Shown here piece after piece: positions 1 through 6,283 of a DNA stretch of 6,666 bases. The stretch is from Deltaproteobacteria bacterium. Its GTDB lineage: Bacteria; Desulfobacterota; Desulfobacteria; Desulfobacterales; Desulfobacteraceae. The stretch's first letter is position 1. The number at the start of each line of letters is the position of its first letter. The position numbers and the translations under genes were made by a program. Under the pieces are notes generated by a model that was given only the letters and a program-made list of their open reading frames with translations, made no database searches and was not told the origin of the DNA. Location: contig QMMT01000118.1 in the NCBI GenBank assembly GCA_003647385.1, positions 1 through 6,666 of the forward strand. Reading direction: 5' to 3'.

Positions 1-480
1 GATGAATGGGTGACCCAGTCTCTTCCCGAGTATAAAGAAAAGAAACTCAAGAGTGCAGAAAAAGGGGATCTTGATTTTGAAAAAGTGGATGATGAAAAGA
101 AAAATGAATATTCAGCGCTTCTTTCATTTCTTAAAGGAAAACTTGAAGCAAAGGTCAAGGATGTGGTGGTATCCAGCCGGCTGAAGGATTCTGTTTCCTG
201 CCTGTCCGGCGATGATTACGGCATGAGTGCCTACATGGAAAAAATCATGAAAGCCTCGGGCCAGAAAACACCGGACCAGAAAAGGGTGATGGAGGTTAAT
301 GTGAATCATCCTGTCATGGGCAAGATGAAAGAACTGTTTGAGACCGATACCACGAGCCCGGTTTTAAAAGACTATAGTGATCTTCTGTTTGATATTGCCG
401 TTATCAGTGAAGGCGGTAAACTGGATAATCCTTCAAGATTCTCCAAACAGCTGGGAGACCTTATGGCCCAGACTTTATGA
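1..480 (+). CDS. htpG: Molecular chaperone HtpG (Hsp90 family), C-terminal part, 5' truncated
   Basis: This is the last 159 codons of a bacterial Hsp90, the cytosolic ATP-dependent dimeric chaperone that remodels client proteins with DnaK. The reading frame is open from base 1 (DEWVTQSLPEYK), so the gene begins outside the window and the GTG at position 10 is an internal valine codon. The visible part corresponds to the end of the middle domain and the C-terminal dimerisation domain. Family-typical stretches are VKDVVVSSRLKDS, the MSAYMEKIMKASGQ segment (compare MSTQMAKLFAAAGQ in E. coli HtpG), a VNVNHPVMGKM stretch where E. coli has ELNPDHVLV, and the closing LLFDIAVISEGGKLDNPSRF. There is no MEEVD tail, as expected for bacteria. 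The ATPase domain is not visible. The stop codon overlaps the rimO start as ATGA, implying translational coupling. Confidence 0.95.
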   Translation, partial: DEWVTQSLPEYKEKKLKSAEKGDLDFEKVDDEKKNEYSALLSFLKGKLEAKVKDVVVSSRLKDSVSCLSGDDYGMSAYMEKIMKASGQKTPDQKRVMEVNVNHPVMGKMKELFETDTTSPVLKDYSDLLFDIAVISEGGKLDNPSRFSKQLGDLMAQTL

Positions 481-1826
481 TCATTTTCCTTGAATCTCTT
501 GGATGCTCAAGGAATCAGGTTGACAGTGAAATCATGCTGGGAAAACTTGTGGGGGCAGGTCATAGTGTAACCGATGATCCAAACCTCGCCCAGGTGATTA
601 TTGTTAATACCTGCGGATTTATATCAACAGCCTCTGATGAGGCTGTTGATGTTATTTTGGAGATGGCAGAATTCAAGGAAAAAGGAATTTGTAAAAAACT
701 TATCGCCACCGGATGTCTTGCTCAGCGGTATAAGGATGATAAGGACCTTTTATCCACACTGCCGGAAGTAGATGCATTTTTAGGCACTGCCGCCTGTGAT
801 CGGATTGTGGAGGCCGTAGAAAACCAGGACGCTAAAACCCTGACCTTTTTTCCCGATCCCGACACCAGGCCCTTTCAGGATCTTTTGGAACAAAGAGAAC
901 TGGCCGCAGATTTTTATGCCTATATTAAAGTATCTGAAGGGTGTAATCGAAAGTGCACCTATTGCATTATTCCTCAACTTCGGGGCACCCAGCGGTCAAG
1001 GCCCAAAAAAGATATCTGCAAAGAAGCACAAGATCTTGTTTCAAAAGGGATTAAAGAGATTATCCTTACGGCTGAAAACACAACAGATTACGGCCATGAT
1101 TTGGCAAATGAGACAGGATTAAGCCAGGTTCTCACTTCTCTGGCAGGTACCTTGGGCAGTGAACAACTCAAGAAGAATGGTGGAATACAGACCTGGATAC
1201 GGTTTTTATATACCCATCCAAAAACATTGACAGAACCGATTATTGAGACAGTAAAAAAGTATAACAACATTTGTTCTTACTATGATGTACCCATCCAGCA
1301 CGCCTCTTCATGCATACTCAAAAAAATGGGACGTCCCTATACCCGTAAAGATCTTTATACGCTTTTTAAAACCATCAGGAAGATTGATCCCAAAGCTGCT
1401 TTAAGAACAACCCTTATTGTGGGGTTTCCCGGCGAGTCTGAAGAGGATTTCAATTGTTTGATGACATTTATTAAAGATATCCGGTTTGATCATTTGGGTG
1501 TCTTTACCTATTCGGATTCCAGTGACCTTAAATCTCATCTTCTTGAAAGCCATGTCCCTTATGAGATTGCTCAAAAAAGGTATGACATGATCATGGCAGC
1601 CCAGGCAGAAATTTCAAAATCTGTGAATGAAAAATACGTGGGTACAACCCATGATGTCCTAATTGAAGAAAATCCGGAACAGGGTGTATACGTTGGCAGG
1701 ACAATGTTTCAGGCCCCGGATGTAGATGGAGTTACATTTATTTATGCCCATGGGCTTGAAATCGGTACCGTTGTTAAGGTAAGAATTACTAAAGCGTTTG
1801 AATATGATGTTGCCGGAGAGATTTAA
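477..1826 (+). CDS. rimO: Ribosomal protein S12 methylthiotransferase RimO
   Basis: A radical SAM methylthiotransferase that in studied bacteria adds a beta-methylthio group to the conserved aspartate of ribosomal protein S12 (Asp89 in E. coli). The 449 residues match the usual family length. The N-terminal MTTase domain shows the three auxiliary-cluster cysteines: C10 in SLGCSRNQVDSE, C46 in VNTCGF and C80 in ATGCLAQRY. The radical SAM cluster motif CxxxCxxC is C156, C160 and C163 (CNRKCTYC). Further family motifs are YDVPIQHAS, MGRPYTR and LIVGFPGE. A TRAM-like beta domain follows from about residue 380 (VLIEENPEQGVYVGRT, then APDVDG). The SLGC-x-N-x-VDSE start and the C-terminal pattern favour RimO over the tRNA enzymes MiaB and MtaB. 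The segment usually reading AQDTT-x-YG is AENTTDYG here (residues 199-206). The ATG start is fixed by the overlap with the htpG stop. Confidence 0.95.
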   Translation: MIIFLESLGCSRNQVDSEIMLGKLVGAGHSVTDDPNLAQVIIVNTCGFISTASDEAVDVILEMAEFKEKGICKKLIATGCLAQRYKDDKDLLSTLPEVDAFLGTAACDRIVEAVENQDAKTLTFFPDPDTRPFQDLLEQRELAADFYAYIKVSEGCNRKCTYCIIPQLRGTQRSRPKKDICKEAQDLVSKGIKEIILTAENTTDYGHDLANETGLSQVLTSLAGTLGSEQLKKNGGIQTWIRFLYTHPKTLTEPIIETVKKYNNICSYYDVPIQHASSCILKKMGRPYTRKDLYTLFKTIRKIDPKAALRTTLIVGFPGESEEDFNCLMTFIKDIRFDHLGVFTYSDSSDLKSHLLESHVPYEIAQKRYDMIMAAQAEISKSVNEKYVGTTHDVLIEENPEQGVYVGRTMFQAPDVDGVTFIYAHGLEIGTVVKVRITKAFEYDVAGEI

Positions 1827-1830
1827 GGAG
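1825..1830 (+). promoter_or_regulatory. Shine-Dalgarno sequence of the polyprenyl synthase gene
   Basis: AAGGAG lies 7 nt before the ATG at 1838 and overlaps the rimO stop codon (TAA at 1824-1826). It fixes the start of the downstream gene and links its translation physically to the end of rimO. Confidence 0.75.
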
Positions 1831-1837
1831 TACTTGC

Positions 1838-2821
1838 ATGACAAAGGGGCTGAAACAAAAAATTATTGAAAAGACAGCACCTGATCTTAAAAAAGTTGAA
1901 GCGGCTCTTGAGTATCATTTAAAGCCCAATCTGGATTTGGTAAGAAAGATTGCATCCCATCTTCTTTTCAGCGGCGGGAAACGGTTAAGACCGCTTTTAA
2001 TGATTCACAGTGCCAGGCTTTGCGGTTATAATAATGGTTTTGAAATTGAATTTTCTATTATTTTTGAATACCTCCATGCGGCCACCCTTTTGCATGATGA
2101 TGTGGTGGATAAGGCGGATACCCGGCGTGGCAAAAAGGCTGCCCATACAAAATGGTCTGCCTCCAAAGTTGTACTGACAGGAGATTTTCTTCTGGCCCGT
2201 GCATTGGATATTGCAGCAAAAACAAAAGAACCAAATATCATCTCAGTCATTGCTAAAATCACACAGGACATGTCCCAGGGTGAAATTGATCAGCTGGGGA
2301 AAAAAGGAAAACTGAATCTTTCTGAAGAAGAATACCTTGAAGTGATCAAAAGAAAAACGGCTGTTTTGATTCAGGGGGCCTGTCAGAGTGGTGCTATCCT
2401 TGCAAAGGCCCAAAAAGAAAAAGAAGACGACCTGAATCAGTACGGGTTTCATTTAGGAATGGCCTTTCAGATGGCTGATGACCTCTTAGACTATACGGCA
2501 AGTGCCAAAGAACTTGGAAAAAATCCCGGCGCAGATATGCGGGAGGGAAAGCTCACGCTGCCACTAATCCACAGCCTTGCCAATGCAGCACCTGATGACA
2601 AGATATGGATGCAGGATGCCATAACCGCACCAGAGTTTAATAAGGATCAATTTGAAAAATTAAAAGAAAAATTATATCTGTATAAAGGGATTGAATATAC
2701 GTTCGATAGAGCTAAAGGCCATGTAAAAAGAGCGAAGGCATGCCTTGATGGGTTTAATGATTGTCAGTCCAAACAGCTTTTGTGTTGGATTGCTGATTAT
2801 TCCATAGCAAGAAAAGTGTAA
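1838..2821 (+). CDS. Long-chain (all-trans) polyprenyl diphosphate synthase, IspB-like
   Basis: A class I trans-prenyltransferase that condenses isopentenyl diphosphate onto an allylic diphosphate, probably to make the side chain of menaquinone. At 327 residues it has the normal family size. It shows the substrate-binding SGGKRLRP (residues 45-52), the first aspartate-rich motif DDVVD (87-91) followed by RRGK (96-99), the second aspartate-rich motif DDLLD (214-218), and GKNPGADMREGKLTLPLI after it. The residue five positions before the first motif is a small alanine (AATLLHDD), as in octaprenyl or solanesyl synthases. Farnesyl or geranylgeranyl enzymes usually have a bulky aromatic there, so a long product is inferred. 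The exact chain length cannot be read from the sequence. It lies 11 nt after rimO and 17 nt before the exported-protein gene. Confidence 0.93.
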   Translation: MTKGLKQKIIEKTAPDLKKVEAALEYHLKPNLDLVRKIASHLLFSGGKRLRPLLMIHSARLCGYNNGFEIEFSIIFEYLHAATLLHDDVVDKADTRRGKKAAHTKWSASKVVLTGDFLLARALDIAAKTKEPNIISVIAKITQDMSQGEIDQLGKKGKLNLSEEEYLEVIKRKTAVLIQGACQSGAILAKAQKEKEDDLNQYGFHLGMAFQMADDLLDYTASAKELGKNPGADMREGKLTLPLIHSLANAAPDDKIWMQDAITAPEFNKDQFEKLKEKLYLYKGIEYTFDRAKGHVKRAKACLDGFNDCQSKQLLCWIADYSIARKV

Positions 2822-2838
2822 AGAAAGGTATAAAAAGG

Positions 2839-4101
2839 ATGTTTAAGAAAACGGGTATCAGTTTTATTATTTTATTTATCGGCATCGTATTTATCTGTGA
2901 AGCATCGTTTGCAGCCAGACCTTCTGATGTCTTAACCGGTGTGACCACAGGCAAAAGAAGGATCATCAATCACAATATCCAGCAGGCCAAGCAAAAAGCA
3001 GTATCAGATGCGCTGAAGGTTGCGCTTCAGAATTCCTTTGCAACCCTGGTATCAAGACAGGTTTTTGCATCCAGACTTGATTTTTTTTATGATCAGGTGC
3101 TTTCTCATACCTCGGACTATATCATTACATATCGCGTTCTTGGGGGAATTGAAAATAAAGGTCATTATCTTGTGGGCGTGGAATCTAAAGTAGATGTTGC
3201 GCTTCTTGAAAAGACATTGACGGATGCCAGAATACTCAATGCCAATATGGATAAACCCGTCATTTTGTTTTTTATCGTAGAAAAGACCCCGCAAGACCTT
3301 TTGCCGAAATACTGGTGGGGGAAGAATCCAATCCCATATCAGTCTTTTGCAGAAGAGATCATTATCAATAAAATGGTTCAGGATAGATTTATTATTACAG
3401 GTAATGGCCTGGAGCGTCCTGATCCTTCTTTCTATAATATTACATTTAATTCCATCTATGATACGATTGCCGCTAAAGATCTTGGCGTGGAAATGAAAGC
3501 GGATATGATTGTTTTTGGAAAAGCAAGCGCATCAGAAGCCATCAACCGAATGGGTGAAGAAAAAACCTTTAATGCCCAAATCAATCTGGAAGGTTATAAC
3601 CTTGAGACTGGGGAGAAAGTCGTTACATCACAGGTTCAGGCTGTGGCAGTCAGTGATACGGATCGGCAAGGAAATATTCAGGCCATTATTAAGGCTGCCG
3701 TCCTGTCTGCCCAGGATCTAAGTGAAAAAATTGATACATACTGGACCCAGAATTTGAGAAAAGAGCATGCATTTGATACCAGAATAGAAGGGGAAAATTT
3801 TTTGCCCCGGTTTATCGCCTTAAAGCAAAGATTTAAACAAATGTCCGGGATTGAGAATATGCAGCCCAAAGAAATGGGATCAAACTATGCCATCCTGCAA
3901 ATTTTTTATAAAGGTAAACCATCTCAGTTTGCAGATGCCGTTATGCTCAAAACCTTTGAATCTTTTGGATTGGAGATTTCAGATGTAACAGAGGAGTTTG
4001 TCTTAATTAAGTTTATTGAAAAACAGGAAGAAGCCGCTTTGTTTGATGATTCTAAAGACACGGCAGCTCCGGTGGAAGAAATACAGAATACAACAGAATA
4101 G
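2839..4101 (+). CDS. Exported protein of unknown function with FlgT N-terminal-like region
   Basis: A 420-residue protein beginning with a Sec signal peptide: MFKK, a hydrophobic stretch at residues 8-20, and likely cleavage after SFA at about residue 25. C20 is preceded by FI rather than a small residue, so it is not a lipobox. Residues 30-125 resemble the FlgT N-terminal and LPP20-type fold: a strand with GKRRIINHNI, the helix QQAKQKAVSDALKVAL, a second helix, then VLGGIENKGHYLVGVESKVDV. FlgT itself is a periplasmic flagellar H/T-ring protein of Vibrio. The middle part (residues 135-315) contains beta-rich DKPVILFFIVEK and DMIVFGKAS. The end (about 325-400) looks like a small alpha/beta domain (MSGIENMQP, then SNYAILQIFYKG, then GLEISD), followed by an acidic tail. 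The likely site is the periplasm or inner face of the outer membrane. No flagellar gene is visible nearby, so a flagellar role is not claimed. AGAAAGG lies about 10 nt before the start. Confidence 0.75.
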   Translation: MFKKTGISFIILFIGIVFICEASFAARPSDVLTGVTTGKRRIINHNIQQAKQKAVSDALKVALQNSFATLVSRQVFASRLDFFYDQVLSHTSDYIITYRVLGGIENKGHYLVGVESKVDVALLEKTLTDARILNANMDKPVILFFIVEKTPQDLLPKYWWGKNPIPYQSFAEEIIINKMVQDRFIITGNGLERPDPSFYNITFNSIYDTIAAKDLGVEMKADMIVFGKASASEAINRMGEEKTFNAQINLEGYNLETGEKVVTSQVQAVAVSDTDRQGNIQAIIKAAVLSAQDLSEKIDTYWTQNLRKEHAFDTRIEGENFLPRFIALKQRFKQMSGIENMQPKEMGSNYAILQIFYKGKPSQFADAVMLKTFESFGLEISDVTEEFVLIKFIEKQEEAALFDDSKDTAAPVEEIQNTTE

Positions 4102-4114
4102 CGGTTAGTTTTTC

Positions 4115-4143
4115 TTGACACAAACAAGGTTTTTTGTTAATAA
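4115..4143 (+). promoter_or_regulatory. Candidate sigma-70 promoter for the tRNA-Val gene
   Basis: A perfect -35 hexamer TTGACA (4115-4120) is followed after 17 nt by TAATAA (4138-4143), a weak -10 match. Transcription would start near 4150, only a few bases before the mature tRNA 5' end at 4156, which suits a stable RNA gene. It sits in the 54-nt gap after the exported-protein gene. Read-through from the upstream operon cannot be excluded. Confidence 0.5.
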
Positions 4144-4155
4144 AGCAAACGATTC

Positions 4156-4231
4156 AGGCGCGTAACTCAGTTGGTAGAGTGCTACCTCGACACGGTAGAA
4201 GTCAGCAGTTCAAATCTGCTCGTGCCTACCA
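4156..4231 (+). tRNA. tRNA-Val (anticodon GAC), with unusual C33
   Basis: A complete 76-nt cloverleaf can be folded by hand. The acceptor stem pairs AGGCGCG (4156-4162) with CGTGCCT (4221-4227), with one G-U pair, followed by discriminator A and an encoded CCA (4229-4231). The D stem is ACTC/GAGT with loop AGTTGGTA. The anticodon stem is CTACC/GGTAG around loop TCGACAC (4187-4193), which places GAC at 4189-4191. The variable loop is AAGTC. The T stem is AGCAG/CTGCT with loop TTCAAAT. The GAC anticodon reads GUC and GUU, hence valine. Two oddities are visible: position 33 is C instead of the near-universal U, and the usual G10-C25 pair is A10-U25, a compensated change that keeps the stem. All five helices are fully paired, so it looks like a functional gene rather than a decayed copy. 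Confidence 0.9.
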
Positions 4232-4239
4232 GAAATAAC

Positions 4240-4272
4240 AAGGGTTTTCAGCAGCTTGCTGAAAACCCTTTA
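4240..4272 (+). terminator. Intrinsic terminator hairpin behind the tRNA
   Basis: A perfect 14-bp inverted repeat pairs 4240-4253 with 4257-4270 (AAGGGTTTTCAGCA against its complement) around a 3-nt loop, GCT. It begins 8 nt after the tRNA CCA. The following T-tract is short (TTTAT, then more T-rich sequence), so the stem does most of the work. Read on the minus strand the hairpin is followed by TTGTTATTT, and it lies just beyond the stop of the convergent small gene, so it may terminate both units. Confidence 0.8.
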
Positions 4273-4295
4273 TAGTATTTACTTTTCATTTTATA

Positions 4296-4538
4296 TTATG
4301 CATTTCTTTTTTCATCAAAGGGTTCATAGTAGCTGATATTTCCTTTTGGTATTAAAACGAATTTGGCTATTGAACCTGTTATCATATGATCTCTTGTTGT
4401 ATTATACAGCTTTACATGTTTTTCTTCATGATTTTCAATAAAATCAGAAAATCTACTATAATCCATCATATTAATTTCACCATTTAACGTTTCACCGCTA
4501 TTTAATACAATCGTCACCCGCATTGAATTTTTTTTCAC
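4296..4538 (-). CDS. Small conserved-looking protein of unknown function (80 residues)
   Basis: I do not recognise a named family. The protein is short, soluble and predicted to be beta-rich: it opens MRVTIVLNSGETLNGEINMM, with the VTIVLNSGETLNGEI stretch typical of a bent-sheet strand pair. It continues through a polar segment (SDFIENHEEKHVKLYNTT) to SIAKFVLIPKGNISYYEP. That layout vaguely recalls Sm-like or small-barrel proteins, but this is only an impression of the pattern. There is no signal peptide or membrane segment. The gene is supported by a GGAGG Shine-Dalgarno 9 nt before a GTG start. The ATG five codons later would be 24 nt from that site and is less likely. It stands alone, convergent with the tRNA, and shares the terminator region with it. 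Confidence 0.75.
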   Translation of the reverse strand: MKKNSMRVTIVLNSGETLNGEINMMDYSRFSDFIENHEEKHVKLYNTTRDHMITGSIAKFVLIPKGNISYYEPFDEKRNA

Positions 4539-4547
4539 AATTTTTTT

Positions 4548-4552
4548 CCTCC
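4548..4552 (-). promoter_or_regulatory. Shine-Dalgarno sequence deciding the GTG start of the small gene
   Basis: GGAGG on the minus strand (CCTCC on the plus strand) is separated by 9 nt (AAAAAAATT) from the GTG at 4538. It selects this GTG over the in-frame ATG at 4523 and is the main evidence that the small frame is translated. Confidence 0.7.
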
Positions 4553-4754
4553 GAAATCAAGTGTGTTGAAGGGTCTATTCGCATAAAAATATATCTATCA
4601 TGCCTTTTTGATACTGTCGCCATGATCCATCTTTTATTTGTTTAATGACTTTGCATAGAATATTACACTTATTATTTAACGTAAAGAAGAACTTTTGAAG
4701 GGTTCAATATAAAAATTTTAGAAAGTTTTAAGACGTTGGGATTTAACACTTTGC

Positions 4755-4781
4755 TTGACAAGGAATTACCTGCCATATTAA
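4755..4781 (+). promoter_or_regulatory. Weak candidate promoter for the histidine kinase operon
   Basis: A perfect TTGACA (4755-4760) is followed after a short 15-nt spacer by TATTAA (4776-4781, four of six matches). It would give a leader of about 50 nt before the kinase start. The spacer is shorter than the optimal 17 nt, so this is tentative. Confidence 0.3.
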
Positions 4782-4840
4782 AGTTGGAGTTGGAAAAAGT
4801 GTAATCTTAATAGTTTTTAAAAACAAACTGTAGCGTAAAT

Positions 4841-6283
4841 ATGTCCATTTTTAAACGCCTGATTTTAGGAAACCTGGTTGTTCTTTTGCTAGTCGCCTTT
4901 TGGGGGGGGGCTGTTACCTATAAGCTTGACAACCTTCAGAAGATAACAAGACAAATCGTTGAGGTTAACGGTGCCTGCCTTATTATCAGCGACCGCCTCC
5001 TTGATTCTTTCAGCTCCCTGGTAAATCTCATTCAAAAGTATTATGTATCAGGTGATATGGATTATTATCACCGGGTTAAAGAATTGAAAGTTTTGCTGGA
5101 AAAAGATTTTGAGCTGATAAACCGACTGGTTGAATCAGATGAACAGCGGAATCTGTTGTCTGACACTAAGAAACTCTATACACAGTTCACAGGAACTTTT
5201 GAAGAAAATGCAAACCGGGTTAAAAATAATGGGATAGAAACAAGCCTGAAAGATCATGATTTGAACTTGGGACAAATGACAGCCCATTTAAAAAAGATTA
5301 TCAATCAAAATAAGTGGGACATAAATAAGAATACTGATTTAAGCAATCGCTTGAGCCGGCAAATTTTTATGATGACCATTATTATCACGACTGTGACCGT
5401 GTTTTTGGGGTGTGTAATTTCTCTTTTTAATACCCGTGCCATCACAACTTCCATTTCTCATTTCAAGAAAAAAACCAAGGAGATTTCCCAGGGTCATTTC
5501 AAAGAGCTGCAAACTATCAAGGGACCTCGTGAAATTAGGGATTTATCCCGTCATTTCAATGCCATGTCCCAGAGACTTGGTGAACTGGATCATTTAAAAG
5601 GGGATTTTATCAGTCATGTTTCCCATGAACTCAGGACACCGGTAACAGCTATCAAGGAAGCCTCTATTATGTTGTCACAGGATCTTTATTCCGATCATCC
5701 GCAAAAATTGTATGAATTGTATGCGTTGATTCATGAGGAGTGTGACCGGCTTTTGGATTCTGTGCTGAGACTTCTTGATTATTCTAAAATGGAAGCCAGG
5801 GCAATGGAATATCAGTTTGCAGATTGTGATCTGCCCCTGATAATTCGGAAATCTATATTAAAGCTTGCTCCTTTGGCTCAGAAGAAAAAGATAGATCTTG
5901 AATTTGTCCCTCCGCCCAAGCTTCCCTTTCTCTCCGCTGATGGAGACCGGATCCGGGAAATCCTGGATAATCTGATCGGGAATGCCTTGAAGTTTACCCC
6001 TGCGTATGGTGAAATTTTAGTTAAATGTTCGCTGGATAAAGAAGGCAAAAGAGTTGTTGTTTCCGTTACAGACAATGGCTGCGGGATAAAATCAGAATAT
6101 TTAAAGGCAATTTTTGAGAAATTTAAACAGATAGACAACGGTATTGGAACCCGAATGGGGACAGGACTCGGGCTTTCTATTTCAAAACATATCGTAAACG
6201 CACACGGAGGTGATATATGGGCGGAAAGCAATTATTCAAAGGGAACTCAATTTTATTTCACCTTGCCATTGGTCTGGGGGTGA
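4841..6283 (+). CDS. Membrane sensor histidine kinase (HAMP-HisKA-HATPase), GlrK/QseE-like
   Basis: A 480-residue two-component sensor kinase of the inner membrane. Order of parts: TM1 at about residues 7-27; a helical periplasmic sensor region at about 28-174; TM2 at about 175-196; HAMP at about 197-249; HisKA with phospho-acceptor H262 in SHELRTP; and HATPase with N box DNLIGNALKFTP (N377, N381), G1 DNGCG (411-415), F box FEKF (425-428) and G2 GTGLGL (440-445). All catalytic residues are present, so an active kinase is expected. The downstream overlapping lipoprotein gene suggests a GlrK/QseE-type system signalling to a sigma-54 activator; that is inferred from gene order and no regulator is in the window. 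No Shine-Dalgarno is evident before the ATG at 4841. That start is kept because MSIFKRL leads directly into TM1 and no other close start fits. A run of nine G lies in codons 21-24. Confidence 0.92.
   Translation: MSIFKRLILGNLVVLLLVAFWGGAVTYKLDNLQKITRQIVEVNGACLIISDRLLDSFSSLVNLIQKYYVSGDMDYYHRVKELKVLLEKDFELINRLVESDEQRNLLSDTKKLYTQFTGTFEENANRVKNNGIETSLKDHDLNLGQMTAHLKKIINQNKWDINKNTDLSNRLSRQIFMMTIIITTVTVFLGCVISLFNTRAITTSISHFKKKTKEISQGHFKELQTIKGPREIRDLSRHFNAMSQRLGELDHLKGDFISHVSHELRTPVTAIKEASIMLSQDLYSDHPQKLYELYALIHEECDRLLDSVLRLLDYSKMEARAMEYQFADCDLPLIIRKSILKLAPLAQKKKIDLEFVPPPKLPFLSADGDRIREILDNLIGNALKFTPAYGEILVKCSLDKEGKRVVVSVTDNGCGIKSEYLKAIFEKFKQIDNGIGTRMGTGLGLSISKHIVNAHGGDIWAESNYSKGTQFYFTLPLVWG
4902..4910 (+). 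repeat. G9 homopolymer tract inside the kinase coding region
   Basis: Nine consecutive G encode W21-G22-G23 and the first base of A24 in the first membrane segment of the histidine kinase. One extra G would give a stop after residue 27 and one fewer G a stop after residue 34, so the tract could act as an on/off slippage site or be prone to sequencing error. It is the only G run of this length in the window. Confidence 0.85.
6206..6214 (+). promoter_or_regulatory. Strong Shine-Dalgarno inside the kinase gene for the lipoprotein
   Basis: GGAGGTGAT is a full-length match to the anti-Shine-Dalgarno end of 16S rRNA. The spacing is 6 nt from GGAGG to the ATG at 6217. It lies within codons for the AHGGDIW segment of the kinase ATPase domain and decides the lipoprotein start, in preference to the ATG at 6283 that touches the kinase stop. 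Confidence 0.85.

Larger units (their letters stand above)
4539..4840. other. AT-rich intergenic region between divergent genes
   Basis: About 300 nt without a credible gene, separating the minus-strand small gene from the plus-strand histidine kinase, so it should hold promoters for both. On the minus strand TATATT (4593 to 4588) could be a -10 for the small gene, but no good -35 precedes it. On the plus strand TTGACA at 4755 is the best promoter candidate. A 9-mer, TTGAAGGGT, occurs twice (4566-4574 and 4695-4703), and the second copy forms a 5-bp inverted repeat, TTGAA-GGG-TTCAA. Neither repeat is strong enough to call an operator. No RNA gene or riboswitch fold was recognised. Confidence 0.6.

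Noticed and set aside
2896..2898. Cysteine 20 of the exported protein as a lipidation site
   Set aside because: The preceding residues are VFI, with isoleucine at -1, which does not fit a lipobox. An SFA signal peptidase I site follows five residues later.
4566..4703. Repeated 9-mer TTGAAGGGT as an operator pair
   Set aside because: Two copies 129 nt apart in AT-rich DNA are not far from chance expectation, and only one copy forms a short palindrome.
4738..4754. GG...GC pattern before the kinase as a sigma-54 promoter
   Set aside because: The GG and GC elements are 12-13 nt apart instead of the required 10, and the flanking bases do not match the consensus.
4156..4840. tRNA gene followed by AT-rich DNA as an integration site of a mobile element
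   Set aside because: No integrase, no second copy of the tRNA 3' end within the window and no transposase. The AT-richness alone fits an intergenic region and a small gene.
5878..6231. Long open frame of 117 codons on the minus strand
   Set aside because: It lies wholly antisense to the conserved HATPase domain of the kinase, has no Shine-Dalgarno evidence and shows a proline/serine-rich composition typical of an antisense shadow frame.
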